In this document: in pieces, positions 9,342 to 20,879 of the stretch
How the letters are laid out: every line of letters starts with the position of its first letter
How positions within the stretch are numbered: the first letter of the stretch is position 1
DNA from: Symbiodinium natans
Taxonomy: Eukaryota; Sar; Dinophyceae; Suessiales; Symbiodiniaceae
NCBI GenBank assembly: GCA_905221605.1
Contig: CAJNDS010001112.1
Span: 196,001-260,000 of the forward strand
Direction: 5' to 3'
DNA: 64,000 bases
Translations under genes and position numbers: made by a program
The notes under the pieces: model-generated
The model's database searches: none
The model's input: the letters and a program-made list of their open reading frames with translations, nothing else
Told to the model about the DNA's origin: nothing

Positions 9342-12300
9342 CTTCACCAATGCTTCCAGCCAGTCATGACTGCCACCGGGTCGCCCTTTGATGTGCTCCT
9401 TGGCTCGACTTTCAACGGACTGAGATGAGGAAGGCTCGTAAGACCAAACATGACGAGACAAGACCTAGCTACTATTTGCTGAAGAACCCCTCCAAAACAT
9501 GTTCTTCCTTATGAGGGTAACATAGGATTCTTATTTTTCCTTTTTTTGGGAGGAGGGGGCGTTCTGAAGCAAATCCTAGAAAATATGTTGCCCTGCGTTG
9601 CATGGGACATTCGATCTGCGGGGGCTGCGCGGCATGCATCCGAGAGGCTCTCGTCGTGATACCGGAGCAGATCAGGAACAGGTGGTATCCCCACAGGCCG
9701 ACGACGCACAAGGCTGCTGTTCCTGTGCAGAGACTGCACGAATCAAAAAGTAATCGCAATGACCCCGCCTGTCTACCTCAAAAGACGAGGACTATGACTT
9801 GGCCTTCCAGTCAAAACTTTTGTGTCTTTCGCCCGTGGGGCTTTGCCGTACATATGGCCATGAGCGTAGCCTGTAGATTTAAGCACAAAGGGGACACAAG
9901 GGCTGTGCTTCGCGGATTCGAAGGTTCCCGGATTCGTGGATTCGAGTTTCGCCCCAGGACACGTAGGGTTCTCTCAAGAAAAGCCACCAACCACGTGGGA
10001 GCAGGCACAAAGAGGTCTGATCTTGGACCCGGAGTCGGTCAACACGAGAACACATGGACCACCTGGTGACCACCTACATTGAGTTCTGACATCCCTGCCG
10101 CCCGGTGCGAGGCAAGAATCGGGCAAAGCAGTTCAAAGTAACAAAACAACGTTGCCGTCTTCAAGTCGAGCCGATCTCTTTAGGAGCCGCCATACGGATC
10201 AGTGGGAGTTGACGTGGGCTTTGACAAAGGGAGAGTGGACAGAAAGACTGATTAGAACGGACGATAATGCATGCATGTGTGTGTTGTGAGGGCAAGCACG
10301 AACCGGGTAAGAGAGCGAGTTCGGAAAGGTTGAGTGAGTTTAGTGATTGAGCGCGCGAAGTGACTGAGGCGAGAGTGAGTGAATGAACGGGCGAGCAAGG
10401 TGAGTTAAGGTGACTTGGGTGACGTTGGTAAGGGAGCTTTGCATTCTCGACGACAACTTCATCGGGGGCTCACGTTGTTTGCCAAGATCCCGAGCTCTCC
10501 CAAAGCCACCCAAGAGGTAAATAGCCAAATCAGACGGCAATTGCGTTCTCCCACAATATCCAGCGCAGATCTTTAAGGAATGCCCATTCCATGGACTTCG
10601 ACGCTCGTATCGAGGACCGATTCGATTGACAACCACTTTGAGCCATGCATATTAACGGGACCTGGGCCGCCTGGCGTCAGAAATCATCGGAGGATAAGAG
10701 GAGAGAGAAGGCCGGGGGGCGGCAGGAGAGCGAAGAGGAGCTGCACACCCTGAAGTGGGGAACAAAACCGCAAGCAGTGACCTTGAACTGATAATAAGTA
10801 CGACGATGACTGCCCTGGATCTTGGACTGTCAAGGTTTACATCTCCCATGGTTCAACAGGTGCACGGTGCCCCTATTCTCTGTCGAAACCTTCGGCTGGT
10901 TGGGAAGCCTCCCGCAGCCGCCAGAGTGATGAGAAACCCTCGGAGAACGGCATCAGAGTTCACCTGCAGCTCGCAGGATGCGACAAGTACGAGACCGCAT
11001 GCCAGGCAACACCACATCGTTCGGCTCCCCTTGGCCAAGGGGCTGTGTAGCCCTCCTGATCCGTCCCGCTCTGCCCGGGGCCTGCTGCTTTCAACACTCT
11101 GGTGGTTCCTTCGAAAAACAGCGGGCTGCGTTAATTCTACTTGACCTCGGGCCCGCACCAATCCCAGTGCCGACCAGGAGGAACCACAGGAGGGATGGGA
11201 TGACAACCAGGGCCAGCATGCAAACCGAACCTCGCCACAAGCTGGCATCTGAAGCGTGGAGTTGTGTCCTCTGCCGCACACCTCCAACTCTGCGTGCGGG
11301 CTCTGCCGCATGTGCTGAAACAGGACAAAGACATGCTTATATATATATATATGTGTGTATATGTATAAATTCACACGATAATATGTGTATATGTACATGT
11401 ATATATATAAATAATATATATATTTGTGTTTCTATTGTATGCTTAATTCGGCATTGCCCTATGTAAGCGCAGTCCAGCGAACAACAACTTGCAGCCACAT
11501 TTGTGTCGCGGACAACTCCAGCTTGTGATTGCCTTCCTTTTGCCAGCACGTACATGGTCAAGACTCGTGCCTTCCCTTATTGTGCAAATCTACTTGGCCC
11601 TAAACCTCTGTTCAATGCCCACTCCATGTTCTCCACACACAGAAAACTTCGAGACCAGTCTCGTTTGGTTCGGGCACATGACACAGGGCTATATTTGGGG
11701 CCCCTCATTTTCGGAAAGCCCATAGAAGCCCCATACAACGACCAGAACCCTCCGTGACCAGGCCACTGGTGAACCCAAAGAAGAACAGATAGTTTCTCTG
11801 GCCAACCTGGGCGTTCGCATTGCCAGACTCACGATCGGCAAGTGGCGGCAAGGCAAGAAGATCCCCAACCCACAGAACTTGAAGCACGGCTGCCGCACTG
11901 ACCACAAAACGTGGTAGACTGCCAGGAATGCAACGGTGCTTCTTTTTGCCCAAGGTGCGCAATTGTTGATGAAGGGGCAGTGGTGGTCAAAGCGCATCAC
12001 ACAGTTGTCGCAGTCGGAGCAATGCGACGCTCGTGGCGGTCGCACGATGCGGCATGTGCTACACCACCTGCATTCGAGAGGGTCTGAGACGACGCTACTG
12101 ATGCTATTGCAGTGCACACGGCAGAATCCAGTCACACATCTCAAAGCTCCTGACGTTGCAGCCAGCTCATACACAAACCTTGATTCGCCTGTAGCCCTGT
12201 TTCCGTAGATCTGGTGGAATGCTGACGCGTTCCGTGTTGTCCCGGAGCTCACCCCGCTCAGTGACCTCAACGCACGGTGTGAGGGCGGCCGGGCATGCAT

Positions 12301-13227
12301 TGCACTAAGGTTTAGGGGTTATAGGGTTTAGGGTTTAGGGATTAGGGTTTAGACTCTCACGCTGGCGAAATGTGGGCGAGGACTCTGGGTTGAGGGTTCA
12401 GGGTTTAGGGTTTAGGGAGTTGCACAATCGGCACACTGAACCCCAGGTCAAGGCGCGGTCTCTCCGAGCACGTTGTAGCCAAGCTGTTCGGACAGCTTCT
12501 CAGCGCAGCCGGTGGCCAAGATCACCTGTGCAGGCGCGTGGGCTTTGGATGATTTCTTCAGAAGTCAGAATCAGAAGTATCAGAGTAAGGAATACTTTGT
12601 AAGGATTCACAGGATTTACAGCTTCCCCTCCATGGAAAATGGAGCCCAGATGTGCTCGCAGCCTCACGGCGAGGAATGATGCCAGGATCCGCCAGGCACG
12701 CAGACAGCAAGCAGCCCACAGTCATGAGGAAGAAGAACAAGGCCGTCATGGGAAGAATCGGATGCACTTCCTGGCACTCCATTCAAAGCAGTGAGCTTAA
12801 CCATCACTACATTGCACACTGTGGCACTGCGTCATCGCTAGGTTTGCCAAGATGCGCTCCAGTAGTAAGGCAGCGCCACCACAAAGTAAAGAATTGAGGG
12901 CACCAAAATACAGGCCTGCAAGAGGTCACTGCAATCATCCGCAATCGCGGATTCTGACAAAGAATCTGTTGAACATATGTTGAAAGAATGTGCGCCGGAT
13001 CCAGAAACCAGGGACTTGCCCTGCTCTTGGTCAATACCAACTTGCCGCCTTGTAGTCCGGTTAACTTCTGATTTGAGACAAGAAGCCCAGGAGAAGCAAT
13101 TTGCAGGGCCCATTGCAGTGCACCAGGGTCGGTTGATGAAATCACAGCCTGCACACAGAAGACAGGTGTCGCCAAATTTGAAGCGTGCATGGTGTGTAGA
13201 TGGGCACCATCCGCTCCCATAGTTCAA
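9342..13227 (-). CDS. DHHC-type protein S-palmitoyltransferase, split gene
   Basis: Predicted membrane enzyme that attaches palmitate to cysteines of target proteins through a DHHC cysteine. Resolved exons (minus): first exon ending 13,153; 12,915-12,856; 12,770 to about 12,560; 12,067-11,959; 11,806-11,764; 11,230-11,159; 9,722-9,649; 9,398-9,342. Reading through them gives TM1 ([13 protein letters not shown]), TM2 ([11 protein letters not shown]) with the DPG motif [10 protein letters not shown], the cysteine-rich core ([19 protein letters not shown], then [10 protein letters not shown]), VGQRNY, TM3 ([10 protein letters not shown]), TM4 ([10 protein letters not shown]) and the TTxE motif (TTREH). 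All family landmarks occur in the right order with matching phases. Donors are GC, GC, GC, GC, GT, GC in the six fully resolved introns. The link between 12,770-12,560 and 12,067, the true start codon and the C-terminal end are not resolved. The intron 9,723-11,158 is 1.4 kb. Telomere-like repeats at 12,306-12,420 lie in an unresolved intron. Confidence 0.87.
10240..10420 (+). other. Degenerate GAGTGAG-rich stretch inside the long DHHC intron
   Basis: The intron 9,723-11,158 holds no recognised gene; it contains degenerate GTGAGTGA/GAGCGAGT repeats around 10,310-10,420. Confidence 0.4.
11335..11440 (+). repeat. AT/TG-rich microsatellite
   Basis: TATATA and TATGTG runs in the DHHC intron between 11,231 and 11,763. 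Confidence 0.9.
12306..12420 (+). repeat. Telomere-like TTTAGGG clusters (two, 36 bp apart)
   Basis: Clusters at 12,306-12,352 and 12,388-12,420 in plus orientation, in the unresolved DHHC intron between the DPG exon and the DHHC exon. Confidence 0.85.
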
Positions 13228-13432
13228 CCTTCTACCAATGCGTCGACAGCGACGTATAGAACAACTTACTTACCATTATCCAACCAAGCCTAACAGGTAA
13301 CAAGCACAGTATAGCGCGCCATGACTTTGCTCCTTGCCATGGTGCACCCCCACACCCACCGTGTTCCCAAACAAGCTTGTGCCCAAAACCCACGACGCCT
13401 CAGGCGACTTAATGTCTCAACCTTCGGCGTTC

Positions 13433-14249
13433 CTGGATATGTGCAGCCAGCATGTAGCGGTGGCCAGCACGACTCCGAGCACAAACTGATCCTCATAAGG
13501 ACGACGATCAGCAAAAAAAAACTCGCCTTCGAGTGCCGAGGCCAGGCTCTCGCATCGCTGCTGCCGATTGCTGCGATGCTCACCAACACCTTTGGGCTCA
13601 CTGGGGATGACTGTATTCAAGGTTCTTCCACCCTGCTTACAACCCTGCTTGCAACCTGCCCTCAGACCTGACCTTGCATTTCCCCAAGTCCGACTCTGGT
13701 CCCCGGGTTGAATGTCATACGTCTCTGGCCGGGAGTGTTGACACAGATCGCGCGTCGGTGCGTCTGCTACGCGAGAAGTACACAAGTTGCTGTACAGGGT
13801 GACGGGTGGGCCCACTAAAGCCTGACAGTTGTTCCAAAAAAGGCCGGTGTCTGCCCAATTTTGATGACCTGGAGAAATCGTAGTTAAGGAGGATAACAAA
13901 AGGGATGCATTCATCTTCTATCATCCTATTCAGCTTATAGGCTCCTTTTGCAGCAGATAATGAATTGAAAAACAGACAAACCAATGTTCATCCAGCCCGC
14001 AAGTCACCCAGAAAGCGGCATGCCAAGGAACAGTTCTCGCGCAAGCACTGCGCTGCCGAGCACTCGTGGCCAGGACTCCCTGTCATACAATATCCTCAGG
14101 TGTCTGTCTTGCACTCTTTCTGGGTACGTGTGTCGATGTGGTCCTCGGAGATTAAGGTGGCAATCGCACAAGTGGTCTTGACGATTGCTTTCGTTGCAGT
14201 AATTCCAAACAAGATCCCAAGTAGCATCGGCATCTTTAGCCAAGGCTCC
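13433..14249 (-). CDS. Unassigned multi-exon gene upstream of the DHHC gene
   Basis: Three exon-like segments with AG|G acceptors on the minus strand. 14,249 to about 14,102: EPWLKMPMLLGILFGITATK and onward to CAIATLISEDH, hydrophobic. 13,868-13,822: VIKIGQTPAFFGTTV, GC donor. 13,526-13,433: EFFFADRRPYEDQFVLGVVL then ATATCWLHIS, GA donor. Their hydrophobicity suggests a membrane protein. The phases of the last two do not join directly, so at least one exon is missing. It could also be the 5' part of the DHHC gene. Confidence 0.38.
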
Positions 14250-14364
14250 TGCACAGCAGAATCTGTTGCCCGCTGGCCATACCTGCAACGCGGAAACAGT
14301 TCTCAGCAGTGCTCAGACTGCTCTCAGCCTCCCTGAGCTGTTACAGCGGACGTAGGCTCCATAC

Positions 14365-14462
14365 TAATATATATGTATATGTATACCCTGTAAGGAAATA
14401 TATATATATATACATATTATATATATATATATATGTGTATATACCCTTTAAGGGATTATATA
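14365..14462 (+). repeat. AT microsatellite with a short palindrome
   Basis: ATAT runs with CCTGTAAGGAAATATAT and CCCTTTAAGGGATTATAT blocks. Confidence 0.85.
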
Positions 14463-14607
14463 GACCCAAGATGTGCCTTGTACAGCCGCGAGTGTCCCGT
14501 CACCGGAGGTGCCGGCGGAGGTGGTGGAGGAGGTGGCGGACCCCCGACCTGCCGGGCAAAAAGTCGAAAATGAGCCCGTAAGCCCCTAAGGCCCTATGAG
14601 CCGTACG

Positions 14608-14670
14608 ATCCCTAAACCCTAAACCCTAAACCCTAAACCCTAAACCTTAAACCCTAAACCCTAAACCCTT
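14608..14670 (+). repeat. Telomere-like CCCTAAA array
   Basis: About nine units of CCCTAAA with one CCTTAAA variant; no terminal structure, so interstitial. Confidence 0.9.
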
Positions 14671-14774
14671 GTGGTGGCTCCTCCAGGTCGCTCACGGCCA
14701 GGCACTGGATGCCACGCTTGTTGGCGGCAAGGCTAGACGCGCACCTCACAAGGATTCAGCCATAAAAGCATTAA

Positions 14775-15125
14775 AAGTGTTTTGAATAGTACGAACTGTA
14801 CGAATAGTATTAATTGTATTCATAATATTAACAGTATGAATACTATAATAGTATTAATAGTTAATAGTATTAGTAGTATTAATAGTATCAATAGTATTAA
14901 TAGCATTAATAGTACTAATAGTATTAATAGTATGAATAGTACGAATAGTATGAATCGTATGAATAGTGTGAATAGTGTGAATAGTATGAATAGTATGAAT
15001 GGTATGAATAATATGAATAGTATGAATAGTATGAATAGTAGTAGTATTACAGTAATAGTATGAATAGTATGAATAGTATTAATAGTATTAATCGTGTCAA
15101 TAGTATTAATAGTATTAATAGTGTC
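14775..15125 (+). repeat. AATAGTATG-type minisatellite
   Basis: 350 bp of AATAGT(A/G)T(G/T) units. The Asn/Ser/Met-repeat open frame is an artefact. 15,125-16,050 holds no recognised gene. Confidence 0.9.
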
Positions 15126-16050
15126 CGGCATTTCTGACGGGCTGGGGCCCGCAGACTTACGGAAACTACACATCGCCCGTGCAGACACGGCTCTCATCAT
15201 CGAGCAGCTTCCTCGGCCGTTGGCTACCCACATTCATGCAGAAACAACATGCCGACATGAGGCTCACAGAAGAAGGCCCCAAACCCGAGGAACCCAGACA
15301 CAGTCGAATCTTCTGGCACCACATGTACAGATGACAGGCTCCGCCTAACGCCCGCAGCGTGTTCGACCAGACCAGCGCCATCCCACACTGATACTTATAT
15401 TCGTGACGCACGCTCTGACCCTCAAAAGTCCTAAAACTTTGCGAATGCAGCCAGGCTCAGCGCTTGCTCCTCGCTGCCAGCCTCCGGCAAAGAGCTCGAC
15501 CCCACCACGACAAGCGCATCGCCCACGCGGAGGTCCGGCTGCACCTGGTCCTGCGATTTAAGTGCTACTGAATGTGGGGAAAACATGGTGGGGATATATC
15601 GTGCACTGTCTACCCCATGTTATTTACGTGTATGTTTTAGAAATCTTGTATCTACATCTATACATAAATATGTGTGTAATAGTGCAATATCAGGGATCTG
15701 GTGCGTGTCGCTTCCGTGAGTCTGAAGCTTGACTAGTTTGTCCCTGTTCACTCTTCCTGGAACTCGAGGTCCTCACTGATACTGGTCACGACTAGGCCAA
15801 TGCCCCGATGCCATGTGCACTGGAGGCCTGCACATTCTGCCACTGGGCTCGAGACTCTCCCGGCATTCTTCAGACAGACTTCCGTGAGTATTTACCGGTA
15901 TGCCGAAAACAGACGGTCTCGAAGAAGATCAGCTAGAACTGCGTCATGGTCGGAAAATACTGTCAACCTTAACTTTAACATCAGTCACGCCCCAAGCCGA
16001 CGAAGTGGGACTAGGTGTTGGCTAGATGCCCCATGCTTCGATGCAGCAGG

Positions 16051-16137
16051 CTACATATTTGACACAAGCTTGCTGAAGGCTAAAGCTTGCCCTCCCTCGC
16101 CTGGCTGTCCAAAGCTGTTGAGAAGCAAACGCACTAC
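16051..16137 (-). CDS. Possible terminal exon, unassigned
   Basis: AG|G acceptor at 16,138, 28 codons (VVRLLLNSFGQPGEGGQALA then FSKLVSNM) and a TAG stop. No family recognised. 16,140-18,360 otherwise contains no supported gene. Confidence 0.28.
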   Translation of the reverse strand, partial: VVRLLLNSFGQPGEGGQALAFSKLVSNM

Positions 16138-17703
16138 CTTGGACCCCGAGGACTTGGGCGGCCGGGGATTGCTACAACAACGGCAGTCGATTCCAATCTT
16201 GCCAGGAAGCTCTCTTCGGAGGCAAGGCCTGATAAGCGACAAAGAATTGCAAGAAGTCCGACGAACGGTGGAACCGTTGCAACTGCGACAATCTGAGGGG
16301 GCTGCAGAGGAGCCTGGCAATTCTGAAGGAGTAGGCAGACCTGAGAAAGCCGATGGAAGCTAGAGGAAAGGATCAGAAACAAGCTCCTTTCAAGATTCAG
16401 CAACGTGGCGGGTGGCTTTGAGGTCATCAACACAGAAAGGCGCAGACAAGTACGAACTATTGCCAACAGCAACCAGGACTGTCCAAGGCTTTTCTTGGAT
16501 GCCGGCCGGCATCCGCGGTATCCGCGCCGTCATCCATCGGAAATTCTACTGTGCACCTTGTACGATGCTACTATGACAAATGCTGGTGCCCAAGCTCATG
16601 CTGGCAACACACGTGGGCTTCGCTTTAGAGTTGCTCCTTGGCCTTCGTTAGGGTCCAAGGTGTTGAAGATCCCGACACCTCGAGTGCTCTCAGTTTATGG
16701 GCCCTTGTTTAATCCAGAGCAGCGATTAAAACACATCCCTTTCTCCTTAGGGCCTTAGCCTACCTCAAAAAGGGGGCCATTCAGATATGTGACCATGTAC
16801 ACCCTGCATGAACTTGGGGGTATCGAGCCGACAATAATTTGCAGCCGACCGGGCAGCGCACACTTCACTTTCCGGTGCTGTGTACGGAACTGCATGGGAC
16901 CTACAGCAAGGTTCCTTCAAGGCACTATGCAGGGCCCCTGATTCTCATCTGGCGAATCAGAGGTCTAGACTCGACAGCTCCCGCACTAGCTATCGTAATC
17001 CGTGAGAACCCTCGCCCGTAACTCGGCAGCCCCCCAGCTTTGCCGGGATGCCCTGAAATTCTATTGCCGTCAGAAGTAACGAGCTTGAAGCTCGGTAAAC
17101 TGTGCAAATTGTCAACCCCAAAATGATGCCAACCCTCTGATGTTGCAGGCCCTCAGGGCTCCGGTTGGACAGAGGCCCCGAATGAAAGCTGCTTTGCCAC
17201 CCACCTAGCTGACTGTAATCCGAGCTTGAAAAAATGCGATTTGACGTGCGACGGCAAGCGCTCCTTTTGTTGAATGCCGCTTGGGGTGCCATGGGGGTCC
17301 TGACAAAAGACTTCGGGCCCTTCGGGCCCTTTGGGCCCGACGGCAGACACCAAGAAGGGTCAACATTGTGGCAGGTTCCAGATGTTGATGCGGAGTTAGG
17401 CAGGGTAATGAATGAGTGAGGTTGTTGACTTAGGGCGCCGCGACATAAGACACGCTTAGTCGCTTAGCAGGTTCTGCTTCGCTTCGCACATGCTCAGGCG
17501 ATGGGGCATCATGCAGTGCTGGGCACTGCCTGCCTTGACTTCTGCCACAGCCTGAGCTACACAACGTCGAAGAATAGGAGCTTGTAGACACATCACACAA
17601 CATCTGCAATGCCCTCAGCTAGCCAACGCCACGCCAACTCGTCTGTTGGCAACATGCTTGCCTAGTGCTATGGGATGCAGTCAAGCCACGTTTCTGCGAA
17701 TGG

Positions 17704-17721
17704 CTTGAGCCAACTTGTGGC
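17704..17721 (-). promoter_or_regulatory. Possible spliced-leader relic
   Basis: The minus strand reads GCCACAAGTTGGCTCAAG. The 3' end of the dinoflagellate spliced leader is GCCATTTTGGCTCAAG, so the match is 10 exact bases plus GCCA with a small insertion. No gene is recognised downstream, so it may be chance. Confidence 0.25.
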
Positions 17722-17865
17722 ACGCGTGAGACATTTCCTGTGCGATTTCTTCAATATTCGCAAGACGCTCGCGGGAAGGGGGCAGGGACCCAATGCTCAT
17801 GGATCTTCATGAATCTTCATAATCTGTATACACAATGTATACACATGTAAGCAGCCTCACTGACT

Positions 17866-17873
<8 letters not shown>

Positions 17874-17899
<26 letters not shown>

Positions 17900-17940
17900 A
17901 AGAAAGAGAGAAAGAGAGAGGAAGAGAGAGGAAGAGGGAA
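17874..17940 (+). repeat. GA-rich microsatellite
   Basis: GAGAGA run grading into GAAAGA and GGAAGA variants. Confidence 0.9.
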
Positions 17941-18375
17941 CGAGAGAACTTGTGCTCGCAGCTTCGTACCAAAGTCTTATGGAAACAGGCCTCAATCCGG
18001 CGAACCCCTGGGACTGATCAGCTTGCACTAGGCTAGACGTCTTAACTCCAGGCTTCCCACGGAGGGGGCTGAATACAGGAAAGAGGACGGTAGTCAGTAG
18101 CCAGGGTGCTCTCTACCGAGAGCCCTACGCATGAATTGCACGCAGACCCCAAACAGCGTAAGACCACATAGCATTCCAAAGGCACCCTGAGAGCACACGT
18201 TGAGACTGAAAGACGCTGAGAGCACGACCACTCAAAGAGCACTCACAGATGACCCCAAAAAGAACTATAAGATACCAGAAACATGCGCGCGCGCGACCGA
18301 GGCGAGAGTGCGAATCGGAAAGCCCACGGAAAGCAAAGCGCACCTTTTCGCGCCGCGAAACTACGGTGCATTGTC

Positions 18376-18440
18376 TTATATACATATATATATATATATT
18401 ATACCACATACATATATATATATATATATGTATATATAAA
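18376..18440 (+). repeat. AT microsatellite
   Basis: Two TATATA blocks separated by TTATACCACATACA. 18,440-19,090 holds nothing recognised. Confidence 0.9.
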
Positions 18441-19090
18441 TATGTACACATGTACTCTTTTAGGACTTGCAGCTGAAGCTCCGGGCCCCATAGTCGACGA
18501 GCCACTCGGGCATCAGCGATGAGGCATGCACGTAAACCTCAGAAAGCCGGCCGTAACTTCACAAACTGTGGAGTACAGCGACACCCGCTCCTGAGCATAC
18601 GAAGGGAAACTATGCGACAGCACATGTCACCAGCCAACTCCCACCCAAAGCACTGAGGACCCATCGCGGAAGACCACGCGGCACTGCCCTGCGTTCTGCC
18701 GGCACGGCACAACTTGCCAGAAACCAGAAGCCTGGAAAATGTGTGGCTCACAGCACCGCGGATATTTTGCCGGAATTGCAGTTCGGCAGCTGGAGTCCAG
18801 TATTATCCGCATTGAAACCGTGTTAAACAAAAGCAGAGCCGGCCTCTCGAAGCACAAGGCCTGCGGCATCGGGATCTATATCGAAGCTGATGCGGCCGCG
18901 CCTTTGGTCCACATGATGCACCTAAGCAGCGCCACGTTTGTGAGGAGAGTATAGGAGAATACAGCTGGACCAAACGAGCGACCGCTGTCGCACGACTGAA
19001 CCTTTGAGCTCCCGACCGTCGGAATCTGGAACCAGAACCGCCTCAATACTGCTTGACCGGTGGGCATGTGTAGAAAGAGATCATGTTCCC

Positions 19091-19187
19091 CTAAAACCCT
19101 AAAACCCCCTTATATACAGAACCCAAGGGTGGTCTAAGACCCTAAACCCCAAAACCTTCAAAGCCCTAAAACCCCAAAGCCCTCAAT
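19091..19187 (+). repeat. Degenerate telomere-like CCCTAAAA cluster
   Basis: CCCTAAAAC units with CCCCAAAAC variants, more decayed than other clusters in the window. Confidence 0.75.
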
Positions 19188-19287
19188 CTCAGTGCAGAAA
19201 AGCCTCGTGATCCTGTAGGTGCACTTGGCCATAAGTGTTGCGTCTCCGGCTGGCGAAGTGGAGTTCACTTCCTTAGTTGCTGAGTTC

Positions 19288-19400
19288 ATAAGCCCCCAAA
19301 AAGTGTACACTGTCAGTTCTATAGGGGATTATAGGTTCCCAAAAAGTGTAAAATAAGCCCACAAAAAGTGCACACTTTCAGTTCTATAGGGGATTAATTA
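19288..19400 (+). repeat. Two-copy tandem repeat, about 60-bp period
   Basis: ATAAGCCC(C/A)CAAAAAGTG ... TTCTATAGGGGATTA occurs at 19,288 and again at 19,348, joined by a related CAAAAAGTGTAAA segment. Confidence 0.75.
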
Positions 19401-19527
19401 GAGTATCAAAAAAATGTAACGTGCACTCACTCAGCTACTAAGATTCTGCAGCACGGATGGCCGACATCATGTCCGGATACTGCCTCGAACGCGCAGCTCC
19501 ATGGAATAGTTGACTGGCTGCACGAAC

Positions 19528-19592
19528 TGGAGGGTTTACGAAAATAGGGGTACCTTCTTGGAGGTCCTTATTACAAGGGATCCTACTTTTTG
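19528..19592 (+). mobile_element. Fragment of inverted-repeat element family A
   Basis: TTTACGAAAATAGGGGTACC and a later GGGATCCTACTTTTTGG match the ends and interior of the element at 37,277-37,413, but the second terminal repeat is lost. Confidence 0.45.
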
Positions 19593-19689
19593 GTTAACGT
19601 GCTGTATTTTCCCTGGGTACGGGCTCTGCGCGACACGTCGTTCGCACTGGCAGGCGTGGTACGGAGCAGAACAGCTGTTTTTAGGGGGT

Positions 19690-19975
19690 TCCCAAAACTA
19701 TTCTTTTGGGACAGCATGGTTGGGAGTGTTTAATGAAGCATGTGAAGCCAGCTTTTCTTTTTGGGACAGCATGTTTGAGATGTTTTAGTGGAAGGTAAAC
19801 GCTTGTGACAGATTTTCTTGTTCCACATCCTTGTGCAGTATGTTGTGCAAAGAGGCGAAAACGCTGTAAATACCAGTGCTTGGGGCATAAAAGGCTGTAA
19901 ATACCAGAATTTTGGGCATGGTCGCGAAAGGCATGGACGCTTGCGACAGATTTTCTTGTTCCACATCCTTCTTCA
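19690..19975 (+). repeat. Interleaved direct repeats
   Basis: TTTTGGGACAGCATG occurs at about 19,700 and 19,760; GACAGATTTTCTTGTTCCAC at 19,807 and 19,944; GCTGTAAATACCAG at about 19,863 and 19,892. Apparent short proteins in these copies share the same peptides. Confidence 0.7.
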
Positions 19976-20147
19976 TTGATCCTTTCGTTGTTTTGGCGGA
20001 TCGCGTTTCAACAAGTCCACCATCGGATTCAGGTCTTCAACCGCAACACCCTAAACACCACAATGCGAGACAATGCGATGTCATGATTCCAAGATGGCTC
20101 TTGCATGCTCTTACAGTAAGTCACTGGCTGGAAATTGCTCAAGCAGC

Positions 20148-20760
20148 GAAGGACCACGTGATCTGGAGCTCGGACATTGATCCGCACCAGACCCCATCCT
20201 GCGGATTTTTGGCAACTCTTCCATTTCCATGTGTAGGGTTCAGGGTTCAGGGTTTAGGGGCTTAGGGGTTTAGGGTTTAGGGTTTACTGCTCCAGCAACA
20301 GCCATGATATACAACAAGTTGCACAACCACTCGGCATCCAGAAACACTGCCATTGCTGCATCACGGCTGTGTGACTCTGATTTTTGGACTCGAAGCAGTT
20401 TGTCTCGGAGCCGGGTCAGGGAAATAGAGTGGGCCCACGGATCAACTGAGAAGCATTAAGACAACAGCACTCAACACTCAGACTTGAAAGCTGACGATAG
20501 CCAAACATCTAAACATCCAGGTGTGTTGCGGCAGCAAGCCTCGCTTGCCAAGCTGCCTTGGCATCAGCCATGAACTCAAGAAGGAAAGGCAGGGTGCTGA
20601 ATCTCAACGTCGGGAAGCCCCACCCTAAAATGCTGCTCACGAATTATTCGCAATTTTTTTGTGCGGGTTTGAGGAGTTGGCCGTAGCATCAGCCAGGTTG
20701 CGCCTGCTTCTGGACACGGCCAGCGTCCGCAAGTACTTCATGCTCTTGGGCAGTAAGGTC
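20148..20760 (-). CDS. Unassigned gene, four exons
   Basis: Four minus-strand exon segments. About 20,760-20,680: TLLPKSMKYLRTLAVSRSRR. 20,624 to about 20,525: WGFPTLRFSTLPFLLEFMAD. About 20,443-20,288: LTRLRDKLLRVQKSESHSRD and further to NLLYIMAVAGA. 20,198 to about 20,148: DGVWCGSMSELQITWSF. Junction 20,287/20,198 is phase 0, GT donor, AG|G acceptor. The frames look genuinely coding (varied residues, no low complexity), but I cannot name a family. The 89-nt last intron is largely telomere-like repeat. Plus-strand frames over the same region show no such signals. Confidence 0.45.
20233..20287 (-). repeat. Telomere-like array forming an intron 5' end
   Basis: On the minus strand the array reads GTAAACCCTAAACCC directly from the splice donor; it fills more than half of the 89-nt intron 20,199-20,287. 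Confidence 0.8.
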
Positions 20761-20879
20761 CCACAAGTGCCTGGCGCACAAGCTGTGCTCACAGATCTCT
20801 AGCATGTCTGGTCATTGGCAGTCATGTCTCATCATCTATTGTGACCAGAGCTCAGACTTAAGACATATTTCCGCAAGAT

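Noticed and set aside
11705-11962. Continuous 85-codon protein across 11,705-11,962
   Set aside because: Its second half is the DHHC-gene exon VGQRNY..., its first half is intron; the conserved core requires splicing from 11,959 to 11,806.
14608-14670. True chromosome end
   Set aside because: Telomere-like arrays are short, occur about 25 times in both orientations and have sequence on both sides.
14782-15233. Asn-Ser-Met repeat protein and its antisense Ile/Leu-rich frame
   Set aside because: A minisatellite read in frame; no flanking gene structure.
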